Below are positions 34,881 to 47,736 of a DNA stretch of 64,000 bases, in pieces. The position numbers and the translations under genes were made by a program. Origin of the DNA: Pithys albifrons albifrons (Eukaryota > Chordata > Aves > Passeriformes > Thamnophilidae); NCBI RefSeq assembly GCF_047495875.1, contig NC_092464.1:3754737-3818736 (forward strand), given 5' to 3'. The notes below the pieces were generated by a model that was not told the DNA's origin, searched no databases, and saw only the letters and a program-made list of their open reading frames with translations. Every line of letters starts with the position of its first letter. Position 1 is the stretch's first letter.

Positions 34881-37800
34881 GGAATTCATTTGTGTGCCTG
34901 CAGGTCCCAGGAGCCCCCAGATTTACATCAGGACCTGCTGTGCTGCACGATGTGCACACACAGAGCAGACAGAGCAGCTCTCCCTGAGGAATTTCCCATC
35001 ATAAGTCACAGTTTGTGCCAGTCTCTGTGCCTGGTATTCAGTGGGTTGGGTGGGAGAGTGGGGCATGTGCTTTACAACCCTGCCAGGTGCAGGGGGAGCA
35101 GGGCAATATTTCTGTGCAGGTGGAGGATGCCTTTTTAGGATCCCCAAAGGGTCTGCAGGACTAGATATTATCTCTGCATGGAGTTGTTTGTCCCTTATGA
35201 CTTTTCCATACATTTATCACAGTCCAGGTAAGGTGGAGGTGGAAGAAATTTGCCACAGGTTTTGAAAGGGAAAATCATCATTTAAACTAACAACAAAATA
35301 TGTAGACCTTCAGCATAAAAAAATAAACATCTCCCCTTGTCACCTAAAAAAATAACCCTATTATTGAGTTGAGTCAATAACAGTTAAATTTTCTTATGTG
35401 CTGGTTGAAGAATATGAGTTTCAAAATATGTTCTCATTAGAAAGCAGGTATATTTTGATAAAATCTTACACAATGCCCTCAGATTTTTAGTTTTTAAAGG
35501 TAAGTTTCATTAATCTCGAGTACACTGGAGGGCCTGAGAGGAAAAACTCAGATTTTCTGGGATTTCAAAACTTGCTCTGAGTAATGAAAGGAAGCCAAGG
35601 GAGACTTCAGTGGAAATTTCCTTTCTTTCTTCCTTCTATGGAGAATTTACAGCTGTCACATGAGGGGCAATCTCAGCAAGGACAGCTGTGTGGAGATACT
35701 GAGGGTGGCTGCAGAGGGCAGGTGGTCCACGTGTCCAAGGTGCCAGGGGTTATGCCAAGTGCCTGGGCTGGGTGAGGAATCAGAATCCCAGTTTCTGGTT
35801 CATTCAGAGCTGGAGCATTAACAGCGAAGGAAGGGCTGAAACCGTGAAGTCCATCAGCAAACACTCAGATTTGAAATCCAGGAGTTAAATCCCGAATTCT
35901 GGAAAACTGCTGTTTTCCATTTCATAAAATAAACACTTACATCCCACTTGCAAAAACAACCCAAACAAAAAAAATATCCTGGCATGAACTAAAAATACAC
36001 ACAACCCTCAGCCTTGTGCAATGCCCTTCCTACATTGGTGTCCATGCAATCAGGGTTGTTTATATCCCTAAATCCCAACAACAACAGCCAAATGCAAATC
36101 AAGGGCTCCTTGGCAAGAGGCTGCAATGTTGGACACACAGGATGACACTGTGCTGGAAACCCCAAGCCTGTTGTGAAACAGAGCCGAGACTGCAGAGCCA
36201 AAGGGACCATCAAACTCACTGGTCTCTGTTCAAGAGAAACGTTTTTGGGGGGGTTATTTTCCCCCTGTGTAATGCTGATTTAATGCTCTGCTGGCTTGAT
36301 GGGTAGCTAATGTCCTTAAATCATCACAAGGCAGTGCAGGAATGCTGATTGCTCCAGCCATCTGGTTTTATTAAGCAGATGGATGGTCTGGTGTTCTGCT
36401 GGGCATTGGGGCTTGAAAGCCTCCAGTCCATCACAGGGAATAGAACCTGAAATCCAGCTTGTGGTGGTGGAGACTCCCACCGTGGTGCAGCCCTTGAATC
36501 CCACCCAGCAGTGGTGATTTCAGCTCCTTTGGCCATTAATCTGGGCAAGGGAAAACAGTGCTGAAGATTTCAGCTCACACCCAGGGGAGGAAAAAAAAGA
36601 GCTAAGGGTGGATGGGCACTGGCAACAGCAGAAGAGGGACTGAAGTTCACAATTCCAGAGAATTCATTGTCTAATCAGGAAATCAGAGCTGGAAGAACCA
36701 AAGACACACACTGCAGGACTAAGATTCCAATGGCTCAGTCAGTAGGGCAGATGAAGAAGAGGTAAAATACTCACTTTATTGATGGCAGGATGATTTTAAC
36801 CCAATATCAAACATGTTTGGAACAGTCTTTCCTTATCCCAGCAATGCCACCAAATTTGATATTCCAATGCAATTATTAAATCCATCATTTCAGCAGAAGG
36901 ACATTGAAAGTATATTCATACTTTATCCTTCCACCACTGGAGTTTCAGACTTGAGATGGAGCAAAGGAGCACTGAGAAACAAGATGAAGAACACTTTGAG
37001 CAGCAATACCTGTCAGCTTCAGAGGTGAGAGGCTGGAAAAAGTAATGCTGATGCTTTAAGAGGTCAGAAACCTTACCCACTGTAGCCTAAATCAAGTGGA
37101 TTAGTTGGAGTAAGAATATATAATTGGATTTTTGTTATGATTGTTGATTTTATTGCATTTATATTGGTCACTTCCACTCCTTCTTTAGGGAATCTGTGTC
37201 AGAGCACGTCACCAGAGCTGAGCAGGTTCTTGGCATCCTCAAAACTGCCACTTAGACACCCCCTCTCCACCCCAAAATCCAGCTCTGTCAGGAAACCTCT
37301 AAATCACCTGCAAATACACTCACAGAATTGGGTGAACTTAAAAAAATCCTGGGAAAAAATTCTTGGTGCAATCAGGGTCACTTGTCTGAGAATGTTGCCA
37401 GTGGCTTTTACAGGGAAAACTCAAAACTCTACCACTGGACCATTGTAGCCCTTTGGCCGTTGGGTTGGGGCCAACAGGGAGTGGAGTGAGGTGGCCCCAA
37501 CCTGCAGTTGCACCAAAGTCTACTGAAGTCTTTATCAAAGCTTTTGCTACTGCAGGACATATTGATAAGAAGTGAAAAATGGAGGAAAACAAAATCAGCA
37601 TTGTCAATCTGGCATATTAAACTGGAAATGAATTTAAGAGGGATTATCCAGATCTTACATTCACACAAGGTCTGGTATCATCCATCAGGCCAGGATTAAA
37701 ATGTCAGCCCTGGTTTGAGAGTTACTGAATATCCACAGTGCCCAAACCACATTATTCTGAAACTTGTACATCTTTTTAGTACATTAAGGAAGAAAAAAAG

Positions 37801-38785
37801 TATTTTCAAGGTTTTCCTGGCTGTGAGACTGAATTTGGTGAACTTTTTCTTTACATAGAAGAAAGCAGAGGCTTCAAACAATCACTGCTCTATTTTTGTT
37901 TGAAGTTAATTTCTATAATGTATTTTCATATGGTAATGATGGTTTACAAAGGTGGATAAACATTCGAGTAGAAATTAACTGGAAAAAAATTTGATAGTTC
38001 ATATTATTGACATGCAAGACAAGGATAAAAATGTTAAAAATATAAAAAAATTGAAGGGATTGAGAGCAATTTTAACCCACATTCTTGTTTTTTAGCAAAA
38101 AAAAGAAGAGGCCAGTGCTGTCACCATTGGCAGAAGATATTGGATATCTAAGTAGAATCCATCAGCTGCCAAGGAGGAGCAGAGCAAGGAAACATTTGTG
38201 ACACCCAGAAGATGCAAAGTTTCCTTTCACCAAGATTATTCCATCAGGAGATGTCTACAATAATTCCCCAGATTCTGAATGGGCACTAATGTTGTTTCCT
38301 GATTTTCAAAGCCTTCTGAACATAAAAACCTCTAAGAAAATCCAGAGTATGAGCCTGTGTTCCACTAGAGTTGGGACACCCACACATGGTGTGGAATCAT
38401 TTTCAGGAATTATGGCAAACCCATAACCAGGGAAGTGAAAGGAATTGAATTCCAAAGTAGAGGAAACAGGAGATTCCTGCCCTAAAACCTTCAGAGTAAT
38501 TTGCAGTGGGAAGACTCACAGGGTTAATGAGAAGGGAACAGAAATTATGCAGTAAGAAAAAAGAAAGTATTGTAAGGACATCACCAGATCTGTGGCAGAA
38601 GATCAGGATTGTCGGGATCTGAAATGGCATCTTGAGACACAAGAACATCTCTGGGCCCCAGTTTGAACTGCTGGCTCAGTAAATAAACCCAGTGCAGAAA
38701 GAGTTGGATAAAAATAGTCTGGGAGGGTTAAAAAACCAAGAGCTCAACGACAGCCAAAGGTGGGTTCCTTAGGGCTGGAATTATA
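34881..38785. other. Non-coding interval, no supported gene
   Basis: No recognisable exon, RNA gene or transposon. Frames stay below 110 codons. The 37880-38100 part is very AT-rich. A tRNA A-box look-alike near 36733 is discussed among rejected items. Confidence 0.5.
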
Positions 38786-39580
38786 GAATCATAGAATGGA
38801 TTGGGTTGGAAAAGACCTTCGAGATCATCAAGTCCAACCCTTGGGCCAACTCCAGTCCCTTTACCAGATCATGGCACTCAGCGCCACGGCCAAGCTCAGG
38901 TTAAAAACCTCCAGGGACGGGGAATCCACCCCCTCTCTGGGCAGCCCATTCCAATCCCTGAGCACTCTCTCTGCAAAGACGTTTTTTCTGATCTCCAACT
39001 TCAATTTCCCCTGGCAGAACTTGAGCCCATCGTGCCCCCTTGTCCTATTGCTGAGTGCCTGGGAGAAGAGACCAACCCCCAGCTGGCCAGAACTTCCCTT
39101 CAGGCACTTCCAGACAGTGCTGAGGTCACCTCTGAGCCTCCTCTTCTCCAGGCTGAACACCCCCAGCTCCCTCAGCCTCTCCCCACAGCACTTGTGCTCC
39201 AGTCCCTTCTCCAGCCTCGTTGCTCTTCTCTGGCCCCGCTCCAGCCCCTCAAGATCTTTCCTCAACTGAGGGGCCCAGAACTGAACACAACACTCAAGGT
39301 GTGGCCTCCCCAAGGCAGAGTCCAGGGGAAGGGTCACTGCCCTGGGCCTGCTGGCCACGCTACTTTGGATCCAGGCCAGGATCCCCTTGGCCTTCTTGGC
39401 CACCTGGGCACACTGGTGGCTCCTGTTGAGCTTCCTGTCCCTCAGTCCCCCCAGGTCCCTCTGCCTGGCTGCTCTCCAACCACTCTGTGCCCAGCCTGGA
39501 GCGCTGCAGGGGGTTGTTGTGGCCAAAGGGCAGGACCTGCACTTGGCCTTGTTCAACTCCATCCCATTGGAATCAGCCCA
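38786..39580 (-). mobile_element. CR1: CR1 LINE, young-type subfamily, about 795 bp
   Basis: The tail 'agaatcatagaatggattgg' is on the left. The minus frame 38861-39718 is continuous from the '[15 protein letters not shown]' segment (C-terminal to the RT active site) through S-A-L-G-R-P-H-L-E to the ALSAMIW end. The 5' truncation falls at 'ggaatcagcccatc'. The frame continues a little into flanking DNA by chance. There is no RT catalytic motif, so the copy cannot be active. Confidence 0.97.
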
Positions 39581-42500
39581 TCCAGACATCACAGAAGATT
39601 GTGCCACAAAGGTTTTGAAATTCTCAAAGGAAAGCAGCCAAACCCCTCTGTCAGAACATCCGCTGAAAACATTACCTCTCCACAGACACCTGAATTCATT
39701 TGACTGAGGTATTTTCATTTGTGCCCTCGAATTCAGTGGAATGTCCTAAAATAACCCAATAATTGTGGTTATTTTCTCAAGGGTTTCACAGGAAAATGCC
39801 TCGGAAATTCATTACTGAGGAACCTTCAATGACCTTGCCATGAAATTGTCTTCCTGCTTCAAAGAGATCAAATTGAGAGGAGGAAAAGTACTTAGAATCT
39901 TTTGGTTTAAAATAAATTTAAACAAATTCACACAAATTCTCTTGGATCCTGGAACCAGAAGCTGCTCCTCATCACTCACAGTGTTCCAGCTTGACATTTT
40001 TGACCATATCCCACTGTAGTGCTTGAAACAGCAGGAAAGAGCATGAAGTTAAACTGGGAGAAATGTCAGAAAATGGTTATTTTATATAATTGTTAGTGCA
40101 ACAGTAGCTGATTTAATAGCTGTTGGTTTTGTTTTAAAAAGTGTATTTAAATTACACAAAATAATATTAATAAATTCTAGATGAAACAATCTTTTACCAT
40201 TGTTTGATCCAAACAATTTGGGGTGACCAAAGAATCATGTGGAACAAAGAGGGCTGCTTCTCTCACTGTGCTTTATATTCCAACATTCCTTATATTTTTG
40301 CCTCTTGCTCTTTTCCTTTTGAGTGTGAGGAGTGGGGTTTGTTATTAAATAAAATTAAAAAATAGCTGTGGAAATCCTGAATTGTATAATGTAGCAGTTT
40401 TTAGGTAGTAATCAAAACATCTTCACAAAAGTAAATAAAAAAATCCTGATCCCCTTGGAACATCACTAAGTTTTGATGAAGGAATATTTGATTTCTGATG
40501 TCCACTTCAAGCTTTCTAAGGTCTGTGCCCACCTTACCCTTTATATATCTGGTTATTTGCCAGCTGATTGGCATCTGGTACACTGAACAGGATTTAAGAA
40601 TGAATTACCTTGGGAAGGCTCAAAGAGCTTCAGGTGGACCGAGGTGACCACATGAGCCCCCACCAAGAGCTGAGATGGGTATTTTTTTTTGGAGATCTTC
40701 TATTTGGTGCTCATAGAAAGGCAGAAGGTCCAACCAACATGCACAAATTTCTGTACTGCAGAAGTTTCAGAAAGTTGGGACCACTGCACCATAAATCTGT
40801 GAGACAGGTCTGGGGGATCAATGAATGACACAGACTCCTTTGAGTCATGTTGAATTCTAGTTTTGAAGAAGTTCAGCATCTCATTTCTTAACTAGCAGGG
40901 TAAATTATTGGGCTAATTTGCTTCTTTTGTGCTCCTTTGGTCCTAATGATCTGCTCTGGTGCAACCAATCCATGCACTCGGGCAACCAAACTGAGGTGCC
41001 TGAAATAATCAGATCAAAGCAGAGGACCAGAAACAAAGTCAAAGGGAAAGAGAAGGGAGTGAGTGATTTGAACATCAGCTTTCCATGCTGTCTGATTTTT
41101 AACATCAATTAAACATTACTATTTATCCAACTTGCAATCTGAGTGTTGGGGCTTTGCCCTGTCTGTAGGAAGACACGACCCAGCTGAGTCCCAGTGTGGC
41201 ATTTGATGTTTAGAAAAGCAGAAAGAACATTAATTAGTGGAGATCTTACTGGAAGAAGATTTCCTTGTGTTTAATCACAGAGTAGAGGCTTAGGGGAGGA
41301 ATATGCAGCAGATCTTTAATTAAACTATTTTTAAAGGGAAAGTGCTAGAATTTGTTATTGTCAGGTGTGTTCCTTTGTCAAAGAGATCAAATCAAAGGGG
41401 GAAAAATATTCAGACTCCTTCATCTTTAAACAAATCCACAGGTATCCTGTAACCATTTATTGTTAGTGAGACAATAAAGTAGTAAGGGTGGAAAATGTCT
41501 ATTTTGTCAAGAGGCAGAGGAGGAAAAAAGCTTAATTTTGGGATTTGCATCTGATTTTGAATGGAGAGGAATTGTCTCCATATAACTTTATTAAAACAGC
41601 TGCACCACTGCAAGTCAGTTTGTTGTAAAACAAAATAATGAAACACTTATTTTGGAGACGATGTTTGACTGACCTGTTCAAACATCCTGTTTAGCAACAG
41701 ATCAGTCCTGTTCCTCCCTGGTGTGGTTACAGTGACTCTCACACTCACAGAGGATGGACAAGATGCTGATGTGAAAAAAGCCCTTTAGATCTGCGTGTTT
41801 GCCGAAGAAAACGCAATAATGTTAATAAGAATAACCAGAAATGTGCTGAAAACCTTTTTGTCAGTGGCAGAGGAGGAGCCAGAGGTCCCGACTGGAGTCG
41901 GAACCAGCACCATGGACAGCGCCGGTATTTATTCCACGCGTTTAAAACTGAATAATCTGGGTAGCAATTAGACATTCCAGTTGGGACATAAGTATCTTCT
42001 TGCTAGGAAAGGAAATATAATCCCTGTTGTGCAGAAGATGAAAAAGGCATACAAAGGGCTGCCTATTTCAAAAAAGCAAATTATAATAGGGCATAATTAT
42101 TCAGTATCACACAGGAAAATTAGAAAAGTATGATTTCATATCATTTATCCCATAAGTTACATCGTTTTGGCCTTACCTTGTTGCTCTTATGTTATGAGCA
42201 ATGTCAGGAAAGAGAGTTTTGATGCAGTTCTTGGGCTGCTGTTCCCATCATCCCTTCATTAAGTTGCAAGGTCATAACAGGAGAGCAAAGATAATCAGAT
42301 GAGCAAACTCAGGTGACTTGACAACTGCCAACCGAATTGTTTCATTATTTTGATTAGCAAAAGCCTCAGGAGTCATCAAGTATTTACAGAGAGAAGGAGC
42401 AAATGCCATTGTCACCTGCTTATCTTCAGAACTGCCTGTTCCCATCTTGACTGCAAGACTTTCATGAGGGTTTTTTTCCTTCCTCATGATTAACAAATCA

Positions 42501-42674
42501 TCAATTAGCTTGGCTTTAATTTCTACATAACATTTTGCTAAGAAACAATGGCAAGCACCTGGAGGTGTCTGCCCACTGGTGTTTTCTAAAGAGAGCAATG
42601 ATGCCTCTGCCTTTGCACATAACCAGGATGAGTCCCTCACCTCCAGACCTGTGAGGTTTGAGGGGGTTTATGAG
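39581..42674. other. AT-rich non-coding interval, no supported gene
   Basis: AT-rich with short frames. A small CpG-containing patch at 41880-41945 includes 'agcaccatggacagcgccgg', which has a good Kozak context but opens a frame of only 20 codons. Nothing recognised. Confidence 0.5.
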
Positions 42675-43382
42675 TGTGCTGGTTTAAAGGTAAACTGACA
42701 GGAGAAATGAACTCAGTTCAGGAGAGATTATAAGTCAGAGTTACAATTTAATAAAAATATTACAATAAATACAATGACACAAAGAAAAATGGTTTTAACC
42801 CACAAACCCAGCAGTCTAACCCAGCCCCCTGGAGCACAAACACAGTGGGGTTTGGTGGCCCCTGTGCTGAGCCCCACGTGGTTCCTCCGAGTCCAAAGTG
42901 AAAGGAAGGGACAAACCTGTTGGTGCAGAAGATGGCACAGTCTGGGCGAGGGCGGTGAGCTCCTCCTGTCGAGGTTCTGCTCCTCCTCTGGATCCCATGA
43001 GTGATCCCCCAAGACCCAAAACCCCCAAGATTATGTATACTCAAGTTCAGGTGAGAACACCCAGTCCCTCCCCCAGGGCAGGGAGTTCCACACTGGGGGA
43101 TCTGACTCTGGCAGTGAGGGGGGATTTTGGAATCGTTGCTGGCCCATGAGCAGAGCTGAGCCCTCAGGTGGGTGTGGAGGTGCCAAGGACTCCCTGGATG
43201 GGAGTTCTCCCAGCTCCTCTCACAGGTGTCTTTCCCAGCCTGAGGGCTTAGGTGTGCTCTGGGCAGCTGCTGCCAATGGTCCATTGGTAACAGTTTCTGG
43301 GAAATGAAGAGAGGGTGGAGAATGCCCAGCTTTGGTCACACCCACACGGTGACAAACTGGTGCCACCTGCTGAACCAGGACA
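42675..43382 (-). mobile_element. Solo LTR of an avian endogenous retrovirus, 708 bp
   Basis: Read on the minus strand it starts 'TGTCCTGGTTCAGCAGGTGG' and ends 'CTTTAAACCAGCACA', giving TG...CA termini. The flanking 5-mers are ATGAG (42670-42674) and ATTAG (43383-43387), a target-site duplication with one mismatch. Minus-strand TATA-like TATACATA lies at 43032-43039 and a variant polyadenylation signal ATTAAA at 42747-42752, in the order expected for U3-R-U5. No gag, pol or env lies beside it, so this is a solo LTR left by recombination. I recognise the block order as a widespread songbird repeat; the exact family is uncertain. Confidence 0.8.
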
Positions 43383-43900
43383 ATTAGTCATAATGTACCC
43401 AAACTCTTCACAGTGATTTTCATGCACAATTTCACTTCTCTCAATGCTAATACCCTTCATTATGGGGTGACTGGTCTAAATAAATTTAGGTTATTTAGGA
43501 TGATGTAGTTTAGGTTTGCCAGGTGATAAAGTTTCCTTATTATTGCCAAATTTATTGTCTTTGCATTTTCTCCTGACGTTTTAGGTGAAAAGGAGTGAAT
43601 TTGAGAGATTGCTGTGACAGCTTTCACAGGTGATTACACTCCCAACACTTCATGAGTCACCAGAGATTGCCTTTTAGCCCATGGCAGACACAAAATAAAA
43701 TGCTGTGCCTCTAAATGCCCACAACCTCTGCAAGGAATCTGGATGAGAGAGCAACTAGTACTGCTGACATCCCTGACAGAAGGGTAGGGGATGAACAGAC
43801 ATTCCCATCTGACAGGGACAGGTTCCTCATGGATATTCCCAGATGGCTCAGCCTCCCCTGAACCTTCCCATCACCCTCAGGCTATGGAGGGTGCAGGACA
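43383..43900. other. Non-coding spacer
   Basis: No gene or repeat recognised between the solo LTR and the pyrimidine tract. Confidence 0.5.
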
Positions 43901-44141
43901 TCTCTTTCTTTCTTTCTTTTTTCCCCTCTTTCCCCTTTTTATTTTTTTTCTTTTTTTCTTTTTTTCTTTTTTTCTTTTTTTTTCTTTTTTTCTTTTTTTC
44001 TTTTTTCTTTTTTCTTTTTTTTTCTTTTTTCCTTTTTTCTTTTTTTCTTTTTTCTTTTTTTTCTTTCCCCCCCTTCTTTTCCCCCCCCTTCTTTCCCCCC
44101 CCCCCCTTCTTTTTCCCCCCTTCTTTTTTTTTTTTTTTCCT
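43901..44141. repeat. 241-nt polypyrimidine tract with four long C runs
   Basis: The plus strand is C/T throughout except for a single A at 43941. The left part is a (T6-8 C) array. The right part carries C runs of 7 (44067-44073), 8 (44081-44088), 12 (44095-44106) and 6 (44115-44120) separated by 6-8 nt. The minus strand therefore has four G runs that satisfy the classic G-quadruplex pattern. Long frames here are Phe/Ser/Leu or Lys strings and not genes. Confidence 0.95.
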
Positions 44142-44838
44142 GGTGGTACAGAGGAAATACGTGCTCAGGTTGATCTCTCCCTTTCTGAATGCTGAGGTTG
44201 TGTAATTACTTGGATGGGAAATAGCAGAAATTAATACCCTATTTTGCAAGGAAGTGCAAGACCACCTGCCTCACAAGAGGAACCTTCCAACACATCACCA
44301 GTCTTGCACCTGCCTGGTATATTTATATTTCCCCCTTCCTCCCCTGTGCTTTGGCTGTTAGAGCAGCCTCTTGCCAGGTGGGTCTTGCAGGCTGAGAAAC
44401 TCCCAGGCTGTGCTCTGAGCAGCAGGTTTTACATCAGAGCCCGGTCTGACAGCTCAGGAGGAGGGTGATCCCCTCTGCTTCTCACAAGGTGCCAGTCAGG
44501 GCTCTACACAGAACAGCTCCCTGAGATTGGGCTCCTCCTGCTGTTTGAGCCACTGTTGGAACTCCAGTGGTGTATAAACATCAATTCTCCTTCTTAATTA
44601 ATCAAGCTGGTCCAGCTGAAGGCATGAAAGGCACTGCAGGTGTCTGGAGATCTTTCAGAGCAAAAGGAATGGTGCTGTGGGAATTGGAGTCTCTGGGTTT
44701 AGGTGGCTCCTGAGAGTTTTGTTGGATGTCAGTGTTGGTTTCCTGCTTGGATTCCCATTTTTATTTGGAACATGTAGGAGAGTTCAGGACCTGTTTAGGC
44801 CAATAGCAGTTATGAGAGAAAGGAGACCATGAGGGAAA
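44142..44838. other. Non-coding spacer
   Basis: No gene or repeat recognised. Confidence 0.5.
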
Positions 44839-44946
44839 TCATGGAATTATAGAATGGTTAGGGTTGGAAGGGACCTTAAAGATCATCTAATTCCAACACC
44901 ACTGACACAGGCAGGGACAATTCCACAAGATCAGTTTGCTCTGACC
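44839..44946 (-). mobile_element. CR1: CR1 LINE 3'-end remnant
   Basis: Contains the tail 'catggaattatagaatggtt' and then 'agggttggaagggaccttaa', 'agatcatctaattccaacac', 'ggcagggacaattccacaag' and 'atcagtttgctctgacc'. About 108 bp of an older subfamily in minus orientation. Confidence 0.9.
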
Positions 44947-46978
44947 TTGTACCATTTTACTCCTTTCACTTCTTCTATTGTTTGATTTTATTTTTTATAT
45001 TTTTTTATAGAACACTGAATAGCTTGACACTGCACTGCCTATTATTTTCCTTCCAAAAAATATGGAGACTTCCCTTCATATTTTTAGGAGCTGCTGAGGG
45101 GCAGATTCAAATATTATTGTCCTTTTTTTCTGAGCGCCTGAAGGGTCTTCACATGGTTTTGACTCCACACAGTGACACATATCTGAGACTTCCAGCTGCC
45201 AACAAAAAGCCCTTAAATGGCCCTTCAGGGCACATGTGAACCTCCAGAGCTCAGGTCAGCTGTGACATTAATTGCTAATATCAGCACATTTGCCTCCTTG
45301 CATAATGAACTGTGGCATTAATTACCCAGAGAGGTTATGGGTCAGGTTTAGAACAGCTGCAAATCTGAAGTAATTGACCCTTTATTTTTTGTTAAAGCTC
45401 AAAGTCTTCTCCTTATTGACTCAGTTAACATTAAATTCAACTGTTCACCTTTTCAGCTGGACTCCTTTTTTTCTCTGCATAATACAGGGAAACAAAAGAT
45501 AGCCCAGTACTATAGGAAGAGGAAAAAATACTTTGCATTATACATTGCAGGTGGGAAGAGAAATAAGCAGAAGGGTTAAGAAATAAAACAATAACCACCC
45601 AGCAAAACCAAACTACTGCAACCAACAAACTGTCAGATATAGCCCAAACAGCCCACCCATTTATCCAAGAGTCAGGAACTCCAAGTCCCATTCCCAGACA
45701 TTCATTTTTCACTGTGGATGTGCCCCAAATGAGGAATTTACAGCTTGGAGTGATGTTGGACACACACCACTGTTGGGTCAGGACCTCTGTACCTGAGTGT
45801 GTGTGGGAAAAAGCAACTCATTTCCTGGAATATATTTCCCCAAATCACCCCATTTTCAAAAATCTCTGTCAATAAAATGACCTTTCACCTTTGCAGATGG
45901 GAACACAGAGATCTGGCTGAGGCTCTCACTGCATTTCATCCTATTTTTCTCCAGCAACACAGGAGTATCTGGGAGGAGGTGGGAAAGGAAGGGAGAATTT
46001 ACAGACAGCTAAACAGATGCTGTACTTTACCACACCAGCTTTGGAGTCTAGAAATGTATAAATATAAATATATATGTATATACCTGTATCTGCATGTTCA
46101 TATGTATGTATCTCTGCATTTTTGAATCTATTTCTAGTTCTTTGTTGTCTCTATAAAAACCCTTTGGCTCTGCAGAAATACTGCCTGAGTCACTCAGCTC
46201 ACAGGCCCTAAATTCAACCCCAAATCTAATGCTGAAGAGGAGCACTGAAGAGCAGAAGAGACCCATAGATGGGTCCACATTCTCCTGAAGAAGGTGGAAG
46301 GAAATGAATGGGCTTGGACTTGAACCTCTGCTGGCCTGAGTCTGTTCTCTGTGCTACAGGGTTGTCTATAACACGACTTCTTTCTGTGTGTGGCAGCAAA
46401 CTTGTTACAGGCACAACCTGTTCTGTTGTTTTTTTTGTTTTTTGAAGGATTTTTACATGTTTTCACCCAAATGAGTTGCTGTAGCAGCCACTTTCCCAGC
46501 AGCATTCACACAGACCCACAGCCAGAATCAACAGCAACTCCTTAAGCTGCTGAAAGAGCAATTAAATATTGCTGGAATGAGTTTCCACTCCCTACCAGTG
46601 TCATTTTTTACTATATAACCTGTGGTAAATATTAATGTCCACCTTAATAAGGACCATTCATCTTTGCTGTAGGTTCCATTCGCTGTTTTGTTTCCCCTCC
46701 CCTTCCTGCTCCACAAATCCCTCTCCAGCAGCCTCAGGTGGGTCGTGCCAGTGAGGGGAGCCCTCATTGCTGTTCCACAGGCAACAAAGTAAAGGCTGGA
46801 GAGGGAGAAGCAGCTTCTTTGGTACGTCACAGGCGTATGAAAAACTCCCTTCCTCCCTCCCTCCCTCTCCAGCTTTAGTGCTCCTAAATGGCATCAGCAG
46901 AGCTTTCACAAAGTGTTCCATATCAATCTGGGAGCTTGGGATGCCACAGCCTTTAGAGGGATGAGAAACCCCTCCCTC
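44947..46978. other. Non-coding interval, no supported gene
   Basis: Frames below 110 codons, none recognised. An AT/GT microsatellite-like patch lies at about 46057-46110. The minus frame 46658-47125 is part antisense-CR1 and part flanking DNA. Confidence 0.5.
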
Positions 46979-47736
46979 ACTGCACTTTGCCAAAACAACC
47001 CCCTGCAGTGCTCCAGGCTGGGCACAGAGTGGCTGGAGAGCAGCCAGACAGAGGGACCTGGGGGGACTGAGGGACAGGAAGCTCAACAGGAGCCACCAGT
47101 GTGCCCAGGTGGCCAAGAAGGCCAAGGGGATCCTGGCCTGGATCCAAAGTAGCGTGGCCAGCAGGCCCAGGGCAGTGACCCTTCCCCTGGACTCTGCCTT
47201 GGGGAGGCCACACCTTGAGTGTTGTGTTCAGTTCTGGGCCCCTCAGTTGAGAAAAGAGATTGAGGTGCTGGAGCGGGGCCAGAGAAGAGCAACGAGGCTG
47301 GAGAAGGGACTGGAGCACAAGTGCTGTGGGGAGAGGCTGAGGGAGCTGGGGGTGTTTAGCCTGGAGAAGAGGAGGCTCAGAGGTGACCTCAGCACTGTCT
47401 GGAACTGCCTGAAGGGAAGTTCTGGCCAGGTGGGGGTTGGTCTCTTCTCCCAGGCACTCAGCAATAGGACAAGGGGGCACGATGGGCTCAAGCTCTGCCA
47501 GGGGAAATTGAAGTTGGAGATCAGAAAGAAATTCTTTGCAGAGAGAGTGCTCAGGGATTGGAATGGGCTGCCCAGAGAGGGGGTGGATTCACCATCCCTG
47601 GAGATTTTTAAACACAGATTGGACGTGGTGCTGGGTGCCATGATCTGGTAAAGGGACTGGAGTTGGACCAAGGGTTGGACTTGATGATCTTGGAGGTCTT
47701 TTCCAACCCAATTGATTCTATGATTCTGTGATTCTC
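46979..47736 (+). mobile_element. CR1: CR1 LINE, young-type subfamily, about 760 bp
   Basis: Starts inside ORF2 at 'actgcactttgccaaaacaa' (the C-R-x-L-H-x-G-x-N-N-P segment). The frame from 47109 to 47651 is open for 180 codons through 'C-V-Q-F-W-A-P' and 'W-N-G-L-P-R-E', ends in ...VVLGAMIW and TAA, and is followed by the 3' UTR and tail 'gattctatgattctgtgatt'. The region before 47109 is in a shifted frame or contains stops. It carries no RT catalytic region. Confidence 0.97.

Noticed and set aside
36725..36775. tRNA-like A box ('atggctcagtcagtagggca')
   Set aside because: It resembles the D-arm of a tRNA, but there is no B box, no anticodon arm and no acceptor stem at the right spacing. 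At most it is a chance match or a fragment of a tRNA-derived repeat.
38801..39703. 300-codon plus-strand frame as a possible novel gene
   Set aside because: It lies antisense to a CR1 copy and the same string recurs in at least four other CR1 copies, so it belongs to the repeat.
41908..41970. Kozak-like 'agcaccatgg' in a small CpG-containing patch
   Set aside because: The frame is only 20 codons before a stop, with no splice donor that I trust and no recognisable protein.
43791..44249. Phe-rich and Lys-rich long frames on both strands
   Set aside because: They are translations of the 241-nt polypyrimidine tract and not proteins.
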